Assembly: GCA_028829895.1 (NCBI GenBank)
Contig: CM054181.1
Location: 12,097,501 to 12,161,500 of the forward strand
Length of the DNA stretch: 64,000 bases
From: Sinotaia quadrata
Lineage: Eukaryota; Mollusca; Gastropoda; Architaenioglossa; Viviparidae
Direction of reading: 5' to 3'
Part shown: piece after piece, positions 35,882-47,654 of the stretch
Layout of the letters: every line of letters starts with the position of its first letter
Numbering within the stretch: position 1 is the first letter of the stretch
Made by a program: the position numbers and the translations under genes
Notes under the pieces: generated by a model
The model's input: the letters and a program-made list of their open reading frames with translations, nothing else
Databases searched by the model: none
What the model was told of the DNA's origin: nothing

Positions 35882-36085
35882 GCGTTACTGTATAACATTA
35901 CAACAGTAGACCAAACACCGCTCTCTCTCTCTCGTTCGCGTTACTATACCGTATTAATAACATTGCAAGAGTAGACCATAGACCGTATAGCTAGTTCTCT
36001 CTACCTCTCTTTACTATACAACAATAATATCATTGCAACAGAAGATCGTATACCGATATAGCGGTCTCTTCCTCTCTCTCGCTTT
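35640..36085. repeat. Long-unit repeat (~75-100 bp) with variable (CT)n cores
   Basis: TAACATTGCAACAGTAGACC, then ATAGACCGATATAGC, then a CT run, then CGTTACTATAC recurs about five times. Unit length varies with the CT tract, the longest being 35831-35880. Confidence 0.85.
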
Positions 36086-36184
36086 TAGACGACCACAATA
36101 TAATTTCATTTTTATTGAATCTTGATGTCTGTCAGTGGATACTTTGTGTTGTAACAACAACGAACAGGCATGGTAGTATTTATT

Positions 36185-36545
36185 TATACGCAACCGTATA
36201 CTTACCAGTAAACGACACTCAACAATTACCGTATACTTACCATTAAACGACACTCAACAATTACCGTATACTTATCATAAAACGACACTCAACAATTACC
36301 GTATATTTATCATAAAACGACACTCAACAATTACCGTATACTTATCATAAAACGACACTCAACAATTACCGTATACTTACCATTAAACGACACTCAACAA
36401 TTACCGTATACTTACCATTAAATGACACCCAACAATTACCGTATACTTACCATTAAGCGACACTCAGCAATTACCGTATACTTACCATTAAACGACACTC
36501 AACAATTACCGTATACTTACCATAAAACGACTCAACAATTACGTA
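36185..36545. repeat. 35-bp minisatellite, about 10 copies
   Basis: AAACGACACTCAACAATTAC then CGTATACTTACCATT, exactly 35 bp (ACGACAC at 36247, 36282). On the minus strand most units read GGTAAGTATAC, a close match to a 5' splice site. Confidence 0.97.
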
Positions 36546-37070
36546 TGTTGTTAACCTTTTCAATCTGTCGAATGTACCCATTTTCCTTCAATATAAATTT
36601 TAAGAGGTTTGAATTTTCAAAAGTTAATTTTATTTTTCAAAACAATAGTCTCACGTCCTTTCGATAAAATAATAGAAATGAACTTTGCATAATTTTGTCA
36701 TAATAGAATATAGTATAAAGGGCAAGCTATCTTAAGTTAAAATTCTTTTACAGCTAGAAACGTAATATCATGAATCTGATCATGAATCGTGACATAAAAT
36801 CTTCAAGAGTTTATAAACACGATAGTTGTCCTTTAACTTTTCTCTTTCATGTTATTTAAAAAGCACACAGGCTAGCATTTCACAGCGCCAGGGGAGACTA
36901 TAGCTAAGGTTTGATGCGATGAATCAACAACCATCAGCATTAGTGAGGAAATGGGTTATCGACAGATCATCTGCACTTCATCACTGACAGAACGTGCTCC
37001 AGTACCAGTTAGAGTTTATGTTTGTATCTGTAACTTACTGTTATCGCAATCCTCGTAGGCCACAGTGCTA
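36546..37070. other. Unique AT-rich DNA
   Basis: No feature seen. Confidence 0.5.
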
Positions 37071-37545
37071 GAAGTTGTAAATTTACAATCGCAAAGACCG
37101 CTGTCGACTTTTCTAGGACACGCTCTCTCACGAGACGGCCGCGCGCTTTCTGGGGTCGACTGGTTGCCGCGTTGGATAGAGAGGAATCGGCTGGCTAAGA
37201 AAGAAGGATCGGGTGTCTAATGCCATCATCGGTTAGCAAGCTAGAGCAGGGACTCAAACAGCAGCGCTCCATTAGCAGTTGGTTTTCAGAATGCTGCCCC
37301 CTTACATCCTATGTAGCACGCGAAATAACGCGCGGTCCTAGCCGCAGAGAAGATTGTAGCACCGATTAACCTCGAGAGGACAATTATTTGTACGTTAGAG
37401 TCGATGATCAGAGTTATCTATCCTGACCAGGTCTCTCCAAGGAGAAGGAAAGAGAGGGAAATAAACACGTGCGTTAACATTCATCGCGAATACGCGCTGA
37501 TAAATTCAGAGTCCCGCCATTTCTCTGTTATCAGTGGTTTGGTAC
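37071..37545. promoter_or_regulatory. CpG-rich island-like segment
   Basis: I count about 32 CpG between 37081 and 37500, including GGCCGCGCGC (37137-37146) and AACGCGCGG near 37328. There is no long open frame across it, so a promoter-like or conserved regulatory element is more likely than an exon. Frames of 60 and 62 codons just downstream (37657-37921, plus) are unrecognised. Confidence 0.4.
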
Positions 37546-38245
37546 CTCTCACTCTCACCAGGGCATGGGTTTGATGAGTCTGCTTGTTGAACCACTCTTG
37601 CTTCTTCTGACTGGACTTAGGATGAAGCTGTACCGAGTGTCAGATTTATTATCTAATTGGTGCAATTAAGAAGGGTAAACAAAGACAATTCATTATTCTT
37701 TCTCGACTATCAACTTTTTCACCCGACTTTCTGTGCTAGCAAGCAATATTGCACGGCTGTCTCGCTGCTGTACAGTGGCAAGATTTCAAAGGAAGACAAC
37801 TCTTTCGCCAACAAGTGTCTTATACATCAGCTGTTATGAGACTGGACTTTCGCAAACTGTTGGAGTGAGCCGAATGTCGAGCGATGTAAGAGTAAGCCGA
37901 CGCTGCGTAATGCATGGATGAAGGTAGAGTGGTGAGCGGGCGTTTCATGTGGATGAATAAATAAACCCAGCATGCTCTTTGTTCGGCTTTAGGATCACAT
38001 CACCTAATCAAGGTATGACTTTCACACTATTGTAAACAGATGTTCATATTCTATCCGTCTGTCTGTGTTCCTGCCTGCCTTTCTATCTTTCTCTCTCACA
38101 AATTTGATGCATGTTGTAATACAATTTATGAGACCCATTCGTAATATATTTTTTATTCATATATGTACACTATAACTCGCACCACGATAGGTAGACCCTA
38201 TTCTAGTTACTCTTGGAGACGCCCAAAACAGTCTGCAAACGTTTC
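37546..38245. other. Unique DNA downstream of the CpG-rich segment
   Basis: Two overlapping short frames (37657-37839, 37733-37921). No recognised gene. Confidence 0.4.
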
Positions 38246-38400
38246 AGTGAATCAGTATCAAGGCATCAGTAAACACTTCACAGTGAATTACTATCAAGAC
38301 ATCAGTAAACATTTCAAAGTGAATTACTATCAAGACATCAGTAATCATTTCACAATAAATCACTCTCAAGACATCAATAAACATTTCACGGATAAACAAA
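38246..38400. repeat. 36-bp minisatellite, 4 copies
   Basis: ACTATCAAGACATCAGTAAA recurs at about 36 bp. It abuts copy 4 of the dispersed family. Confidence 0.93.
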
Positions 38401-38404
38401 CATA

Positions 38405-38600
38405 AAACATAAAATTCCTGAAACGTAAGTACTTGCAGATCTCAATACACTGCATGTTACTATATAAGTAAATACCTGGAGTTGGATCTCTGCAATAAAT
38501 AGAATTAGACACGTTTATAACAATGCAACACTTCCTAATTACAACGTAAAATCTTAAGCATTCACACAAATACATAAAACGTTTTATCTTCTCTCGCCAA
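38405..38600 (+). mobile_element. Dispersed repeat family, copy 4 (right part only)
   Basis: Aligns with 54067-54245 and 55288-55440 through CTGAAACGTAAGTA-TTGCAGA, ATTACTA, AAATACTT, CTCTGCAA, CATTCACACAAATACA and TTTTATCT. Only the right module is present; the left module has been lost or replaced by the 36-bp array. Confidence 0.65.
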
Positions 38601-38847
38601 AAGTCAAATGTGGTTCACTTATTCAGCACTATAAACTCTAGGAGGAGGGTCTCTTTGCAGGACATGTCATCTGGAAAGCGTTTGCAAAAGAATAAAAAGT
38701 CTTACAGTACTGCACACGAGAAACTACAGACTACACTCAATATCTTGACTAATTTTATTAATCAAATGGATTCAAAAATACATATAGAACTAAATAATAT
38801 TTATGATTTCTTCGCATCTTCTACAACCACATTCTGTCAACACACAG
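38601..38847. other. Unique segment with a 92-codon frame
   Basis: The plus frame 38610-38888 runs into the 59-bp array and is unrecognised. Confidence 0.3.
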
Positions 38848-39027
38848 GTCAACTATCCATGAAAAAGTTCACAGTTACATCAGCTTAAAAGTTAGATAAC
38901 CAACAAGTCAACTATCCATGAAAAAGTTCACAGTTACATCAGCTTAAAAGTTAGATAACCAACAAGTCAACTATCCATGAAAAAGTTCACAGTTACATCA
39001 GCTTAAAAGTTAGATAACCAACAAGTA
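38848..39027. repeat. 59-bp tandem repeat, three near-identical copies
   Basis: GTCAACTATCCATGAAAAAG at 38848, 38907 and 38966. Confidence 0.98.
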
Positions 39028-39172
39028 GGTCTTGATAAAAACAAATACGACGTGTGAATAAAATCCGTTCAATTAATCTTTACTTGCCTGCACATCAAAG
39101 TAGAGGTCCCCCCAGCTAGCAGACCCCACACACCAATAGTCACAATCCACCCCTATTCGCCAATAAACACTG

Positions 39173-39173
<1 letters not shown>

Positions 39174-39251
<78 letters not shown>
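39174..39251. repeat. (CA)n microsatellite
   Basis: About 38 uninterrupted CA units. Confidence 0.99.
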
Positions 39252-39254
<3 letters not shown>

Positions 39255-40689
39255 CAACCAAAACAAATGATATTTCTCTACCTTTCTGTCTATCCCCGAC
39301 TTTAACTTTACAAATAAATTATATCAAAACAATCTGAATTATAAAAATTACAAGTAACATACCATATTTTAAAATTGGGAAAATTACTATCATACAACAA
39401 TCTGTCTATCAAAAAATATAATTCAATGTATTTAATACCCCCCCTCCCACACACACACACCAAGCCATATGATATTAAATGGCCATCGCTTTCTGTTAAG
39501 CAGAATATCACATAAAACCAGGTAAAGTATAACTGGGAAAGGTCATAAGGAAACATTATATATATAATGATGGATACTAAGTGATCTGATCATTTAAAGT
39601 TTTAATTATTCTAACCCGTTGGCCGTCAGGCTGTTTTTGACGCTTAACGATAACTGAATGGGTCAGTGTGCTAAAAAATTTAAAGCGACTGTAATTATAT
39701 TATCAATGGATTTTAAAAATTTAAATTACTACCTATTATAGACATACTAAGGAATCTTAAAAGTATTATTTTAAATTTATTTCGAATTCAAAAACAAAGA
39801 AATAATACAAAGATTTCTTATCTTTTTGTTGAACTTGGGAACATTTTCACCGTATTTTTTTTTTTACTAGTCTACTAAATAATTAAAATCAAGCATAATT
39901 CGTACAATTCTAAAATGATTTTCAAAATAAGTATTATGGGGGACATTTTTAAAATATTTATTTAAATTTTGAACGTGTTATGGTTATTATTTCAAATTCA
40001 AAAATAAATAAATAAATAAATAAAAAGTTTTCTTACCTTTTTCTTGTGTTGACCTCGTCAATTTGTTAGATGTTTCCTTGAATAAAATCCGAAGAAAACG
40101 ATTTATGTTGATTGCCATTTGAATATATGGTACAAATAATAATTTATCTTGTGTAAATATGATTCCTGGGGAAATTGGGTGATTTTGAACAAAACGAAAG
40201 TGTCACATGAAAACCACGAGGGCTTTGCTTTGAGACCGACCGGTTTTTATTTTTTATTATCACATGATCACATCCATAGGCCGGCAACCAACCTTTTCAG
40301 GTCTGCGCCTGCGCACTCTTTTTTAAATCGATAGCCACTTTAAAAAATAACAATCAGAAAGTAAACGACAGAAAACATCTATAACTGTAAGTGTAATAAG
40401 CAAATACAGACGGATATCTGTTAATATTATCATTGCTTTCGTATTTGAGATTAAGAGGAAAATATTCATTAAAATAATATTCAGACTCTTTACATATCAT
40501 CCAAGCAAGAGGAAGATTGGAAAGTGTCTTTAAAATATTGTCAATAGCAAAGTGTCATTTACATAGCACAGATAGGGAAAAGCGTATTTTAAACATGGTA
40601 CTGTCAGGACATTTGCTGTTAGAAAAGTCGTTTTAAGTAAGACTTACACGACAGGCATTCAGGGTGCCGATAAGAATGTGCCATTTAGA
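39252..40689. other. AT-rich DNA, no gene
   Basis: 39600-40110 is extremely AT-rich with two related blocks (TTTCGAATTCAAAAACAAAG and TTTCAAATTCAAAAATAAAT, each followed by TTTCTTACCTTTTT-like sequence). CCCGTTGGCCGTCAGG at about 39616 recalls piggyBac-type ends, but no partner end or TTAA was found. Confidence 0.4.
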
Positions 40690-41068
40690 ACATAAGGGAC
40701 AGACACAGATTATTTGAACACAGAGCTGATCAGAGTATCAGTACGTCACAGACTATCAGTGACGATATTTCATAGAGCTGATCGGTTTCAGTACGTCACA
40801 GAGATTGTCTGAAACTATTTCATAGAACTGATCAGAGTGTCAGTACGTCACAGAGACTGTCAGTTAAAGCATTTCATAGAGATGATAAGTGTCAGTACGT
40901 CACAGAAATTGTCAGTGACTGTATTTCATAGAGCTGATCAGAGTGTACCTCTCAAAGACTGTCAGTGTCAGTATTTCATAGAGCTGATCATAGTGTCAGT
41001 ACGTCACAAAGACTGCCAATGTCGGTATTTCATAGAGCTCACCAGAGTGTTAATACGTCACAGAACTA
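40690..41068. repeat. ~51-bp minisatellite, about 7 copies
   Basis: CAGTACGTCACAGA and ATTTCATAGAGCTGATCAGA alternate at 50-52 bp. Each unit has a TACGTCA half-CRE. Confidence 0.93.
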
Positions 41069-41154
41069 ATAAGGTTTTAAAGGACAAATTTAAACTTTTG
41101 GAGTTGTTTCATTCGAGCAAATGATGTAAGGAAAGGGTAGCTTAAATACATGCC

Positions 41155-41545
41155 GACATACTTTACAATTGTTCTTTCAAACACCCACAACATAACGCTG
41201 CTTTACAATTGTTTACAGACAATGCATTCTCGTACGAACCGACCATTCTTTACAGAAAATGCAATCTCGTATGGACTGACCACTGTCTACAGACAATGCA
41301 GTTCGATATGAAGTGACCGCTTTACAAATAACGAGGTCCCTTTATGAACCAACCACTCATTACAGACAATGCTGTCCCTTATAGACTGACCACTATTTAC
41401 AGACAATCTAGTCACGTTTGAACTGACCACTTTACAGACAATGTAGTCCAGTATGAACTAACCATTGTTTACATAAAGTGAAGTCCCAAATGGACCAGTA
41501 TGAACTGACCATTCCTTACACACAGTGAAGTCCCAAATATCGCAT
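41155..41545. repeat. ~43-bp minisatellite, about 8 diverged copies
   Basis: TTTACAGACAATGCAGTC then a GTATGAACTGACCA-like segment. Confidence 0.85.
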
Positions 41546-41634
41546 TAGTACTACGAGTACGTAAGTTGTTCTGATCTTCAATTTCTGACTTGAGTTTCAT
41601 CTTTGGACAGAGTCATATAAGTAAGGTACGACAT

Positions 41635-42075
41635 ATGTAGATTTACGTAAACCTTGATAGGTGTAAAATGTAACGGTGTTACGTAAGCCTCGATAAGTGT
41701 AAAATATAATGGTGTTACGTAAGCCATGATAAATGTAGAATATATTGGTGTTACGAAAGCATTGATAAGTGTAGAGTATGATGGTATTATGCGAGCATTG
41801 ATAAGTACAGAGTAAATGGTGTTACGTAAGTCTTGATAAGTGTAAAATATAATGGTGTTACGTAAGTCTTGATAAGTGTAAAATATAATGGTGTTACCTA
41901 AGTCTTGATAAGTGTAGAATAAAATGGTGTTACGTAAGTCCTGATAAGTGTAAAATATAATGGTGTTACGTAAGCCTCGATACGTGTAAAATATAATGGT
42001 GTTACGTAAGCCTTGATAACTGTTGACTGTATTGGTGTTACGTAATCGCGACACATGTAGAATGTATTGTTTAAC
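41635..42075. repeat. 36-bp minisatellite, about 12 copies
   Basis: GGTGTTACGTAAGTCTTGAT then AAGTGTAAAATATAAT. The 36-bp length leaves a 169-codon minus frame with 12-residue repeats; artefact. Confidence 0.97.
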
Positions 42076-42284
42076 TGTGACTGTCAAATGTCAACTAGAC
42101 TTTAGCCATGTATTTACTTTTCTATAAATAGCCTATTTTGATGTTTGTTTTTAGTAATGACGTCTGTGACGTTTTTTAATATGGCGGTTGTGATTTCTAC
42201 TTTATAAATTCGAGCCAAACATTTTTAAATAATAAAAGTGAGTGTGACATCTAGTTTTAATATTGGCACTAAAACATAATTAGA
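42076..42284. other. Short unique spacer
   Basis: Contains ATGACGTCTGTGACGT near 42158. No gene. Confidence 0.4.
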
Positions 42285-42475
42285 CAAAGCTAGCATTGCA
42301 CATCAAATGTGAAGAGTTATTAACATTGGACATTAGATGTAAACAGACATTAACATTGGACATTAGATGTGAACAGACATATTAACATTGGACAATAAAT
42401 GTGAACAGTCATATTAACATTGGACATTAAATGTGAACAGTTATATTAACATTACACATCAAATATGAACAGTTT
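42285..42475. repeat. ~31-bp minisatellite, about 6 copies
   Basis: ATTAACATTGGACATTAGAT then GTGAACAGACAT. Confidence 0.93.
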
Positions 42476-43421
42476 CCTCAATTTCCATCATATTGGTTCT
42501 CGACCAGGATTCACAGGAATCAACTTACAGCAACATGTTTCCTGATAATTTCGATGGCATCACTTGATACACACCAACGATTCCAGAAATCAAGGGCAGT
42601 GCTAAGTTTCAGGCATATTTCATCTCTAAACTCTTTTCATATTACAAGTATAATATACAACATAATCAAATTAGTGAACATAGAAATAATGAGTTAATTA
42701 TATAAAGCATACTCCAGTTCAAGTCATGGTTCAACAACAATTTCTAACTCCATTTATTCTTTCAGTTAACTTACCATAAGCTAACGATCTGCTTTTGACC
42801 GGACTCAAGTTACGTCAAAATCAAAGTGCCTAAAATATAAACTTTCTTCAACAAAGTAACTTTTGGTCCATACCCATTGGATGAAATAATTAAGAGCAGT
42901 TATGAGATTATTAGTCTGAAAAAAACTACTCATCACTTGGAACTGATTTGGATTACATCAGGAAGTTTTAGCATATTCTTTACCTGATTTGTTATTTTAA
43001 CTCTATTCTTACAAAAATATCTTCAAGCACAGAACCCGAAGGTCACGTTATGTTGAATTTAACAAATTATATAACAATTAAATTTAGAAATAGGGACAGG
43101 CAAATTTACTCCACCACAGTAATGATATGGTTGTCTTGCTGCAAGCTACGAGTTAGATAAATTGCAAGCAAATACATACGAAAATGCGTAAATGGACTAA
43201 AAGTAATTTAAGAAACTGTTTTATCAGCTGAGGCTGTTTATTCTTTTAAACTCCCTATTGCACATAGAAAAGGCAGATCAAAATATATCGTACCACTAGA
43301 AGGAACAGAGATAATCAATACCAACATCTATGTCTTAATAGATAGGTTATTATTGTAAGAGACTGACAAAGATGTGTTGTGACGTGAGACCATAGACATA
43401 GATCATAGTCGAAGTGCCGTC
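42476..43421. other. Unique AT-rich DNA
   Basis: No feature seen. Confidence 0.5.
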
Positions 43422-43787
43422 TCACAGTGAACTACAATATCTAGCCAGAAACATGCTAGAGGTCAGACGGTGCAGCCGACCGGAGGTTAAGTTCGTGGTT
43501 AGTGGGCGTGTGTCTGCATGAGTAAGAACATGATATTTGCATCGAGATAAAAGTAACGAATTAAATTCTTCTTCATTCTTTTTCTTAAACTCTAGAAAAT
43601 CTGTTCGTTTGCAATTATTCTTAATCTGATGTGCTATCCAGTCCACCCCCCACCCCCCATTGTTGTTTGGAGAAGACAACGTTTTTGTCACTGTGTGCGA
43701 TGTTTGTTGTAGAATGTAGTGTGGTAGGTAGTAGGTGTGAGTACACATGTACTTGTTGCATTTGTTTGCATTCCGAGTCATGCGCAC
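43422..43787 (-). CDS. Unrecognised 121-codon open frame, doubtful
   Basis: This is one of the longest open frames in the window that is not carried by a tandem repeat. It starts with ATG near 43787 and ends at a stop just below 43422. The product has a Cys/Tyr/His-rich start, a GGWGVDW segment near residue 54, a Lys/Glu-rich middle and a basic, Ser/Leu-rich end. No signal peptide, membrane segment or catalytic motif is clear. There is no neighbour gene, splice signal or promoter context to support it. It could be an exon, a transposon fragment or chance. Confidence 0.15.
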   Translation of the reverse strand: MRMTRNANKCNKYMCTHTYYLPHYILQQTSHTVTKTLSSPNNNGGWGVDWIAHQIKNNCKRTDFLEFKKKNEEEFNSLLLSRCKYHVLTHADTRPLTTNLTSGRLHRLTSSMFLARYCSSL

Positions 43788-44017
43788 TGTGATGTGCGTT
43801 ACAAAAAAAATAAAAAATAAAAAATACAGGTTTCAGTCAAGTGTTTCTGATAAACTCGATATGATCAAGGGAAATAATTGAGACAGTGACATAGGGAACA
43901 GTTTACATTGTAGTAATGCAGCTCTCTGTGCTCTTTGTTGTATTCTTGGAAATAAATGTATGTAAATGTGGTGTGTGCACGTGTTGGTGTCTGCGGGTGT
44001 ATGTTTCTGTTTGCTAA
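43788..44017. other. Unique spacer
   Basis: An A-rich run at 43802-43825. No gene. Confidence 0.4.
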
Positions 44018-44041
44018 GGGTGTGTGTGTGTGTGTGTGAGT

Positions 44042-44090
<49 letters not shown>
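44018..44090. repeat. (GT)n(GA)n compound microsatellite
   Basis: GT run followed by GAGT and about 24 GA units. Confidence 0.98.
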
Positions 44091-44091
<1 letters not shown>

Positions 44092-44289
44092 TAGTGGGTA
44101 GAGAAAATGTGTTTAGGTAGGAGGATAGTAATTGTATAGATTAATATTCAAACAATTCTGAAACGAAAAAATGTTTTTTTTCAAAATTTACTGCAAGATC
44201 AAGTAACTGCATATTAATTATTATTATGTAAGTGTGAAGGAGACGGTATAATTATTGTTTGTACACAATAAGTTGTACAATAAGTGTTC

Positions 44290-44530
44290 GAGTGAATTAG
44301 TAATCGGTATATTGTTTGTATATAATTAAGAATGACTGGTCGGCACATTGTCTGTATATAATTAAGAATGACTGGTCGGCACATTTGTCTGTAGATGTGA
44401 ATGACTGGTCGGCACATTGTCTGTATATAATTAAGAATGACTGGTCGGCACATTGTCTGTAGATGTGAATGAGTGATCGGTATATTATTTGTAGATTAAA
44501 TGTGTGGTCGGTGTATTGCTTGTAAATGTA
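44290..44530. repeat. 36-bp minisatellite, about 7 copies
   Basis: GAATGACTGGTCGGCACATT then GTCTGTATATAATTAA at 36 bp; some units are shortened (GTCTGTAGATGT). Confidence 0.93.
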
Positions 44531-44765
44531 AATTTGTGATATGTAAAGAATAGTCATAACATGATATAAAAGAATAGCTGTAACATGATGTAAAAGACTA
44601 GTCATAGCACAGTGTAATAGAATGGTCATAAAACAACGTAAAATAATTGTCATAACGTGATGCAAAAGATTAGTCATAACACAATGTAAAAGGGTAGTTG
44701 TAACACTATGTAAAAAGACTATTTGTAACACGACTACTCATTCACATCAATTTAAGACTACTCTT
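44531..44765. repeat. ~24-26-bp minisatellite, about 9 copies
   Basis: AGTCATAACATGATGTAAAAG with strong unit-to-unit variation. Confidence 0.85.
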
Positions 44766-45734
44766 TTACATACGTGATGGGGTATGTTGAAATCAAATCT
44801 TTCGCATCAACGGACAGCAACAGTGACAGAAACGCAGGCTGCTCTTCCAGACACACAAAGACTCTTAACTCTAACTTCCTGTCTCTCTTTCGCACACATT
44901 TGTTGTTGTATCGTTAACTACATTTGCTCCACAGGAATTCTTTCAAAACTTCGTGTGGATTCCTGAAGATTCCTTGGCGTGGAGTTCTGCCGTTGTTACT
45001 TTTTTTCTGGTGCTTGCTTCGCTTCAGTTGTGTGTCCTCGTGTGTTTCTTTTTTCCTTTCTTTTTTCTTTTTCCAATTTTTCTTGAGTTGGTGTTTGGAG
45101 TGTAGAATTGGAATTCAGCTTATTTCAGAACCACCCTCCGTTTTTTGTTTCTTGAGCAGCAGATTTGAGACCTACCAATCTTTGTATCAACTCTCGATAT
45201 GTGGAGTCCGTAGTGTTTGTCTTTTTTTTCTTTTTGGCGTGTTGTGGCTGTCAACATTTTTTATCCTGTGACTGACCGTAGCGGTGGATGACCATCTCGC
45301 CGTTTGTGTGTCACAGTCGGGTTGAGGCAAGCATGATATTATTGTGTTTGCCATCGGTAGCCGGTCTGGTGCCATCGGTAGCCAGTCTGGTGAATTGTAG
45401 TCTGTGTTTGAAGTTTTTTGTCTTTTTTCTTGGGGTGTATGTCGCCATCGGAAAGCCGGTCTGGCGAGTTTAAAACCCACCCGTGGCTCGCCACTTGCCT
45501 CGGGACACCGTAGCGCGGAAAGCTCGCCACGAGCAGGAAAAAGAAACAAAGCGTGCTGAACTGTTCATCACCTGAGGAGTATGCGCTGATGCTTGCGTGT
45601 GGGTCGAGCGTTGAAGTATAATGTTTGTAGAAGTCTGTGTAGCTTGTAGGCGTATGGCGATCTATGGTCAAGTTTATAAATAGCTTTCCATGGAATGAAC
45701 AAAGCAATCGTTGATTAGATCAAATAGTACTTTC
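44766..45734. other. GC-rich segment with overlapping open frames, likely dispersed element
   Basis: From about 45270 to 45560 the composition shifts to CpG-rich with an abrupt edge. GCCATCGGTAGCCGGTCTGG occurs at 45350, again at 45371 with one change, and in a related form at 45444. Two minus frames of 120 and 122 codons (45187-45549 and 45339-45707) overlap, so they cannot both be real. Their products are Arg/Pro/Ser-rich with no recognised domain. This may be a repeat element. Confidence 0.35.
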
Positions 45735-46400
45735 TACATGCTATTATTTTTGGCAAAAGCTACCTTTGCACAAAGAAGTCACTAGTTGATTGTTTTAAGG
45801 TACATTTGGACAAATGTGTCTATAATAGACTGTTAAAAGTTTTCGTTAATAAGATGTGTCATATGTCGCTGACTGACTGATTAAACGTGTTTTGGAAAAT
45901 ATCACTAATGGACTGTTTAAAGGCATCTTTGGACATGTGTATCATTAATTCTGTTTAAAGGTACTGTGGACACATATGTGACTAATGGACTGTCAAAAGC
46001 TATTTTTATATGAATATATCATTATTTCGCTGTTTAAGGCTATCGTTGGACAAATATTTCATTAATGGAATGTCAAATGCTATCTTTCGAGAAATATTAC
46101 ACTAGCTGACAGTTTCAATGTATCTTTTAACAAAAAATGTAACTAACTGAATGTTCTAAATGTCCTTGGACACATATGTCACTAAGTAAGGTATCATTTG
46201 ACAAATATGCCACTACTCGACTATTTCAAGATATCTTTTACTTATGTCACTGACTGTTTCAAACTATCTTTGGACAAATATGTCACTCATTTACCTTTCT
46301 AATGTATCTTTTGACAAATTTGTCACTAAATGACTATCTTTGATATCTTTGGACAGTTATGTCGTTAACTGATTGTTTTAAGGTTTCTTGAACACGACAT
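45735..46400. repeat. ~43-bp minisatellite, about 14 diverged copies
   Basis: GACAAATATGTCACTAATGG, then ACTGTTTAAAGGTATCTTTG-like sequence. An old, eroded array. Confidence 0.8.
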
Positions 46401-46404
46401 CCAT

Positions 46405-46607
46405 CACACCATTAATGGGAATTGAGACCAGATTCTGATTATAGGCAGACTTTGAATGATTGGTTTTCTACACACCATTAATGGGAATTGAGACCAGATT
46501 CTGATTATAGGCAGACTTTGAATGATTGGTTTTATACACACCATTAATGGGAATTGAGAACAGATTCTGATTATAGGCAGACTTTGAATGATTGGTTTTA
46601 TACACAC
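46405..46607. repeat. 66-bp tandem repeat, three near-identical copies
   Basis: ATTAATGGGAATTGAGACCA at 46411, 46477 and 46543. Confidence 0.98.
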
Positions 46608-46935
46608 CACATATGCGAGGTATTGGTTGATAAGTTGCTCGGTTATCTCTGATTCATTATTCACATATGGATTATTATTGGTAATTAACTCCGCTATCTC
46701 TAATTTATTGTTCATACGTTGGATAGTGGTTGATAATTTGTTCCTCCTCTTTGATTCATTGTTCACATGTGAAATACTGGTTGAGAATTTGCTCCGCTAT
46801 CTCTGTTTATTGTTCACATTGATATATAGGTTGATAATTAGTTCCACTATCTCTAATTTATTTTTTATATGTTGGGCAGTGGTTGATATTTTCCCCCGTA
46901 TATCTGCTTCATTGTTCATATTGTTGGCACACGTG
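46608..46935. repeat. ~57-62-bp minisatellite, about 5.5 diverged copies
   Basis: GGTTGATAATTTGCTCCGCT, ATCTCTAATTTATTGTTCA. A 160-codon plus frame (46588-47070) passes through it, with a loose 19-20-residue hydrophobic repeat. I treat it as an artefact, though it survives unit divergence. Confidence 0.8.
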
Positions 46936-47067
46936 CGGATAATTCTTGGATTCATTCATAACTACAGTCCACGTGGTAAACTCATCTTCTGTCAGCAATC
47001 CACATGTTTTGTGATATTAGTTCACAAGAACTTCACTGTATGGTTGAGGATAATAAAGGAACGTCAT

Positions 47068-47192
47068 TGACTAAAGTGGGATATTAATCCTCTGTAAACA
47101 TATAATTATGTCTCTTTCACCACGAAACCGACTAAAGTGAGATATTAATCCTCTGTAAACATATAATTGTGTCTCTTTCACCACGACAAAAG
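47068..47192. repeat. Two-copy 61-bp direct repeat
   Basis: GATATTAATCCTCTGTAAAC twice, with CTCTTTCACCACGA after each. Confidence 0.95.
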
Positions 47193-47212
47193 CACAGTCA
47201 TATTCCTAGACA

Positions 47213-47522
47213 GCCGAAGGTTAGACTGAAGAGCAGACATGTTTAATACAATAATAGAGAAAACCGAACGTTAGACTGAAGAGCAGACATGTTTAATACA
47301 ATAATACTTAATAGAGAAAGCCGAGGGTTAGACTGAAGGGCAGACATGTTTAATACAATAATAAAGAAAGCCGAGGGTTAGACTGAAGGGCAGATATGTT
47401 TAACACAATAATAGAGAAAGCCGAGGGTTAGACTGAAGGGCAGACATGTTTAATACAATAATAGAGAAAGCCGAGGGTTAGACTGAAGGGCAGACATGTT
47501 TAATACAATAATAGACAAAGCA
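47213..47522. repeat. ~50-bp minisatellite, about 6 copies
   Basis: GGTTAGACTGAAGGGCAGAC, then ATGTTTAATACAATAATAGA; one unit has an extra TACTTAA. Confidence 0.97.
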
Positions 47523-47654
47523 AAGACAATGGAAAAGGGAAATTATAAATAAAAATAGCTATCTGTCTAACCTGCTAGAGGACTATGTATCCAGCGTTAG
47601 TAATTGCACGTCATTAGTGACTATTATTTGCCTAGCCACTGACTAGTTACTGAC

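Noticed and set aside
39600..40330. piggyBac-like element, from CCCGTTGGCCGTCAGG near 39616
   Set aside because: No adjacent TTAA and no matching inverted end; GGCCGGCAACCAACC near 40280 is only a weak partner.
41578..42087. 169-codon minus frame as a tandem-repeat protein
   Set aside because: It is fully explained by a 36-bp unit without a stop in that frame.
45187..45707. Two ~120-codon minus frames as genes
   Set aside because: They overlap in different frames and have low-information Arg/Pro/Ser composition. Treated as part of a GC-rich repeat-like block.
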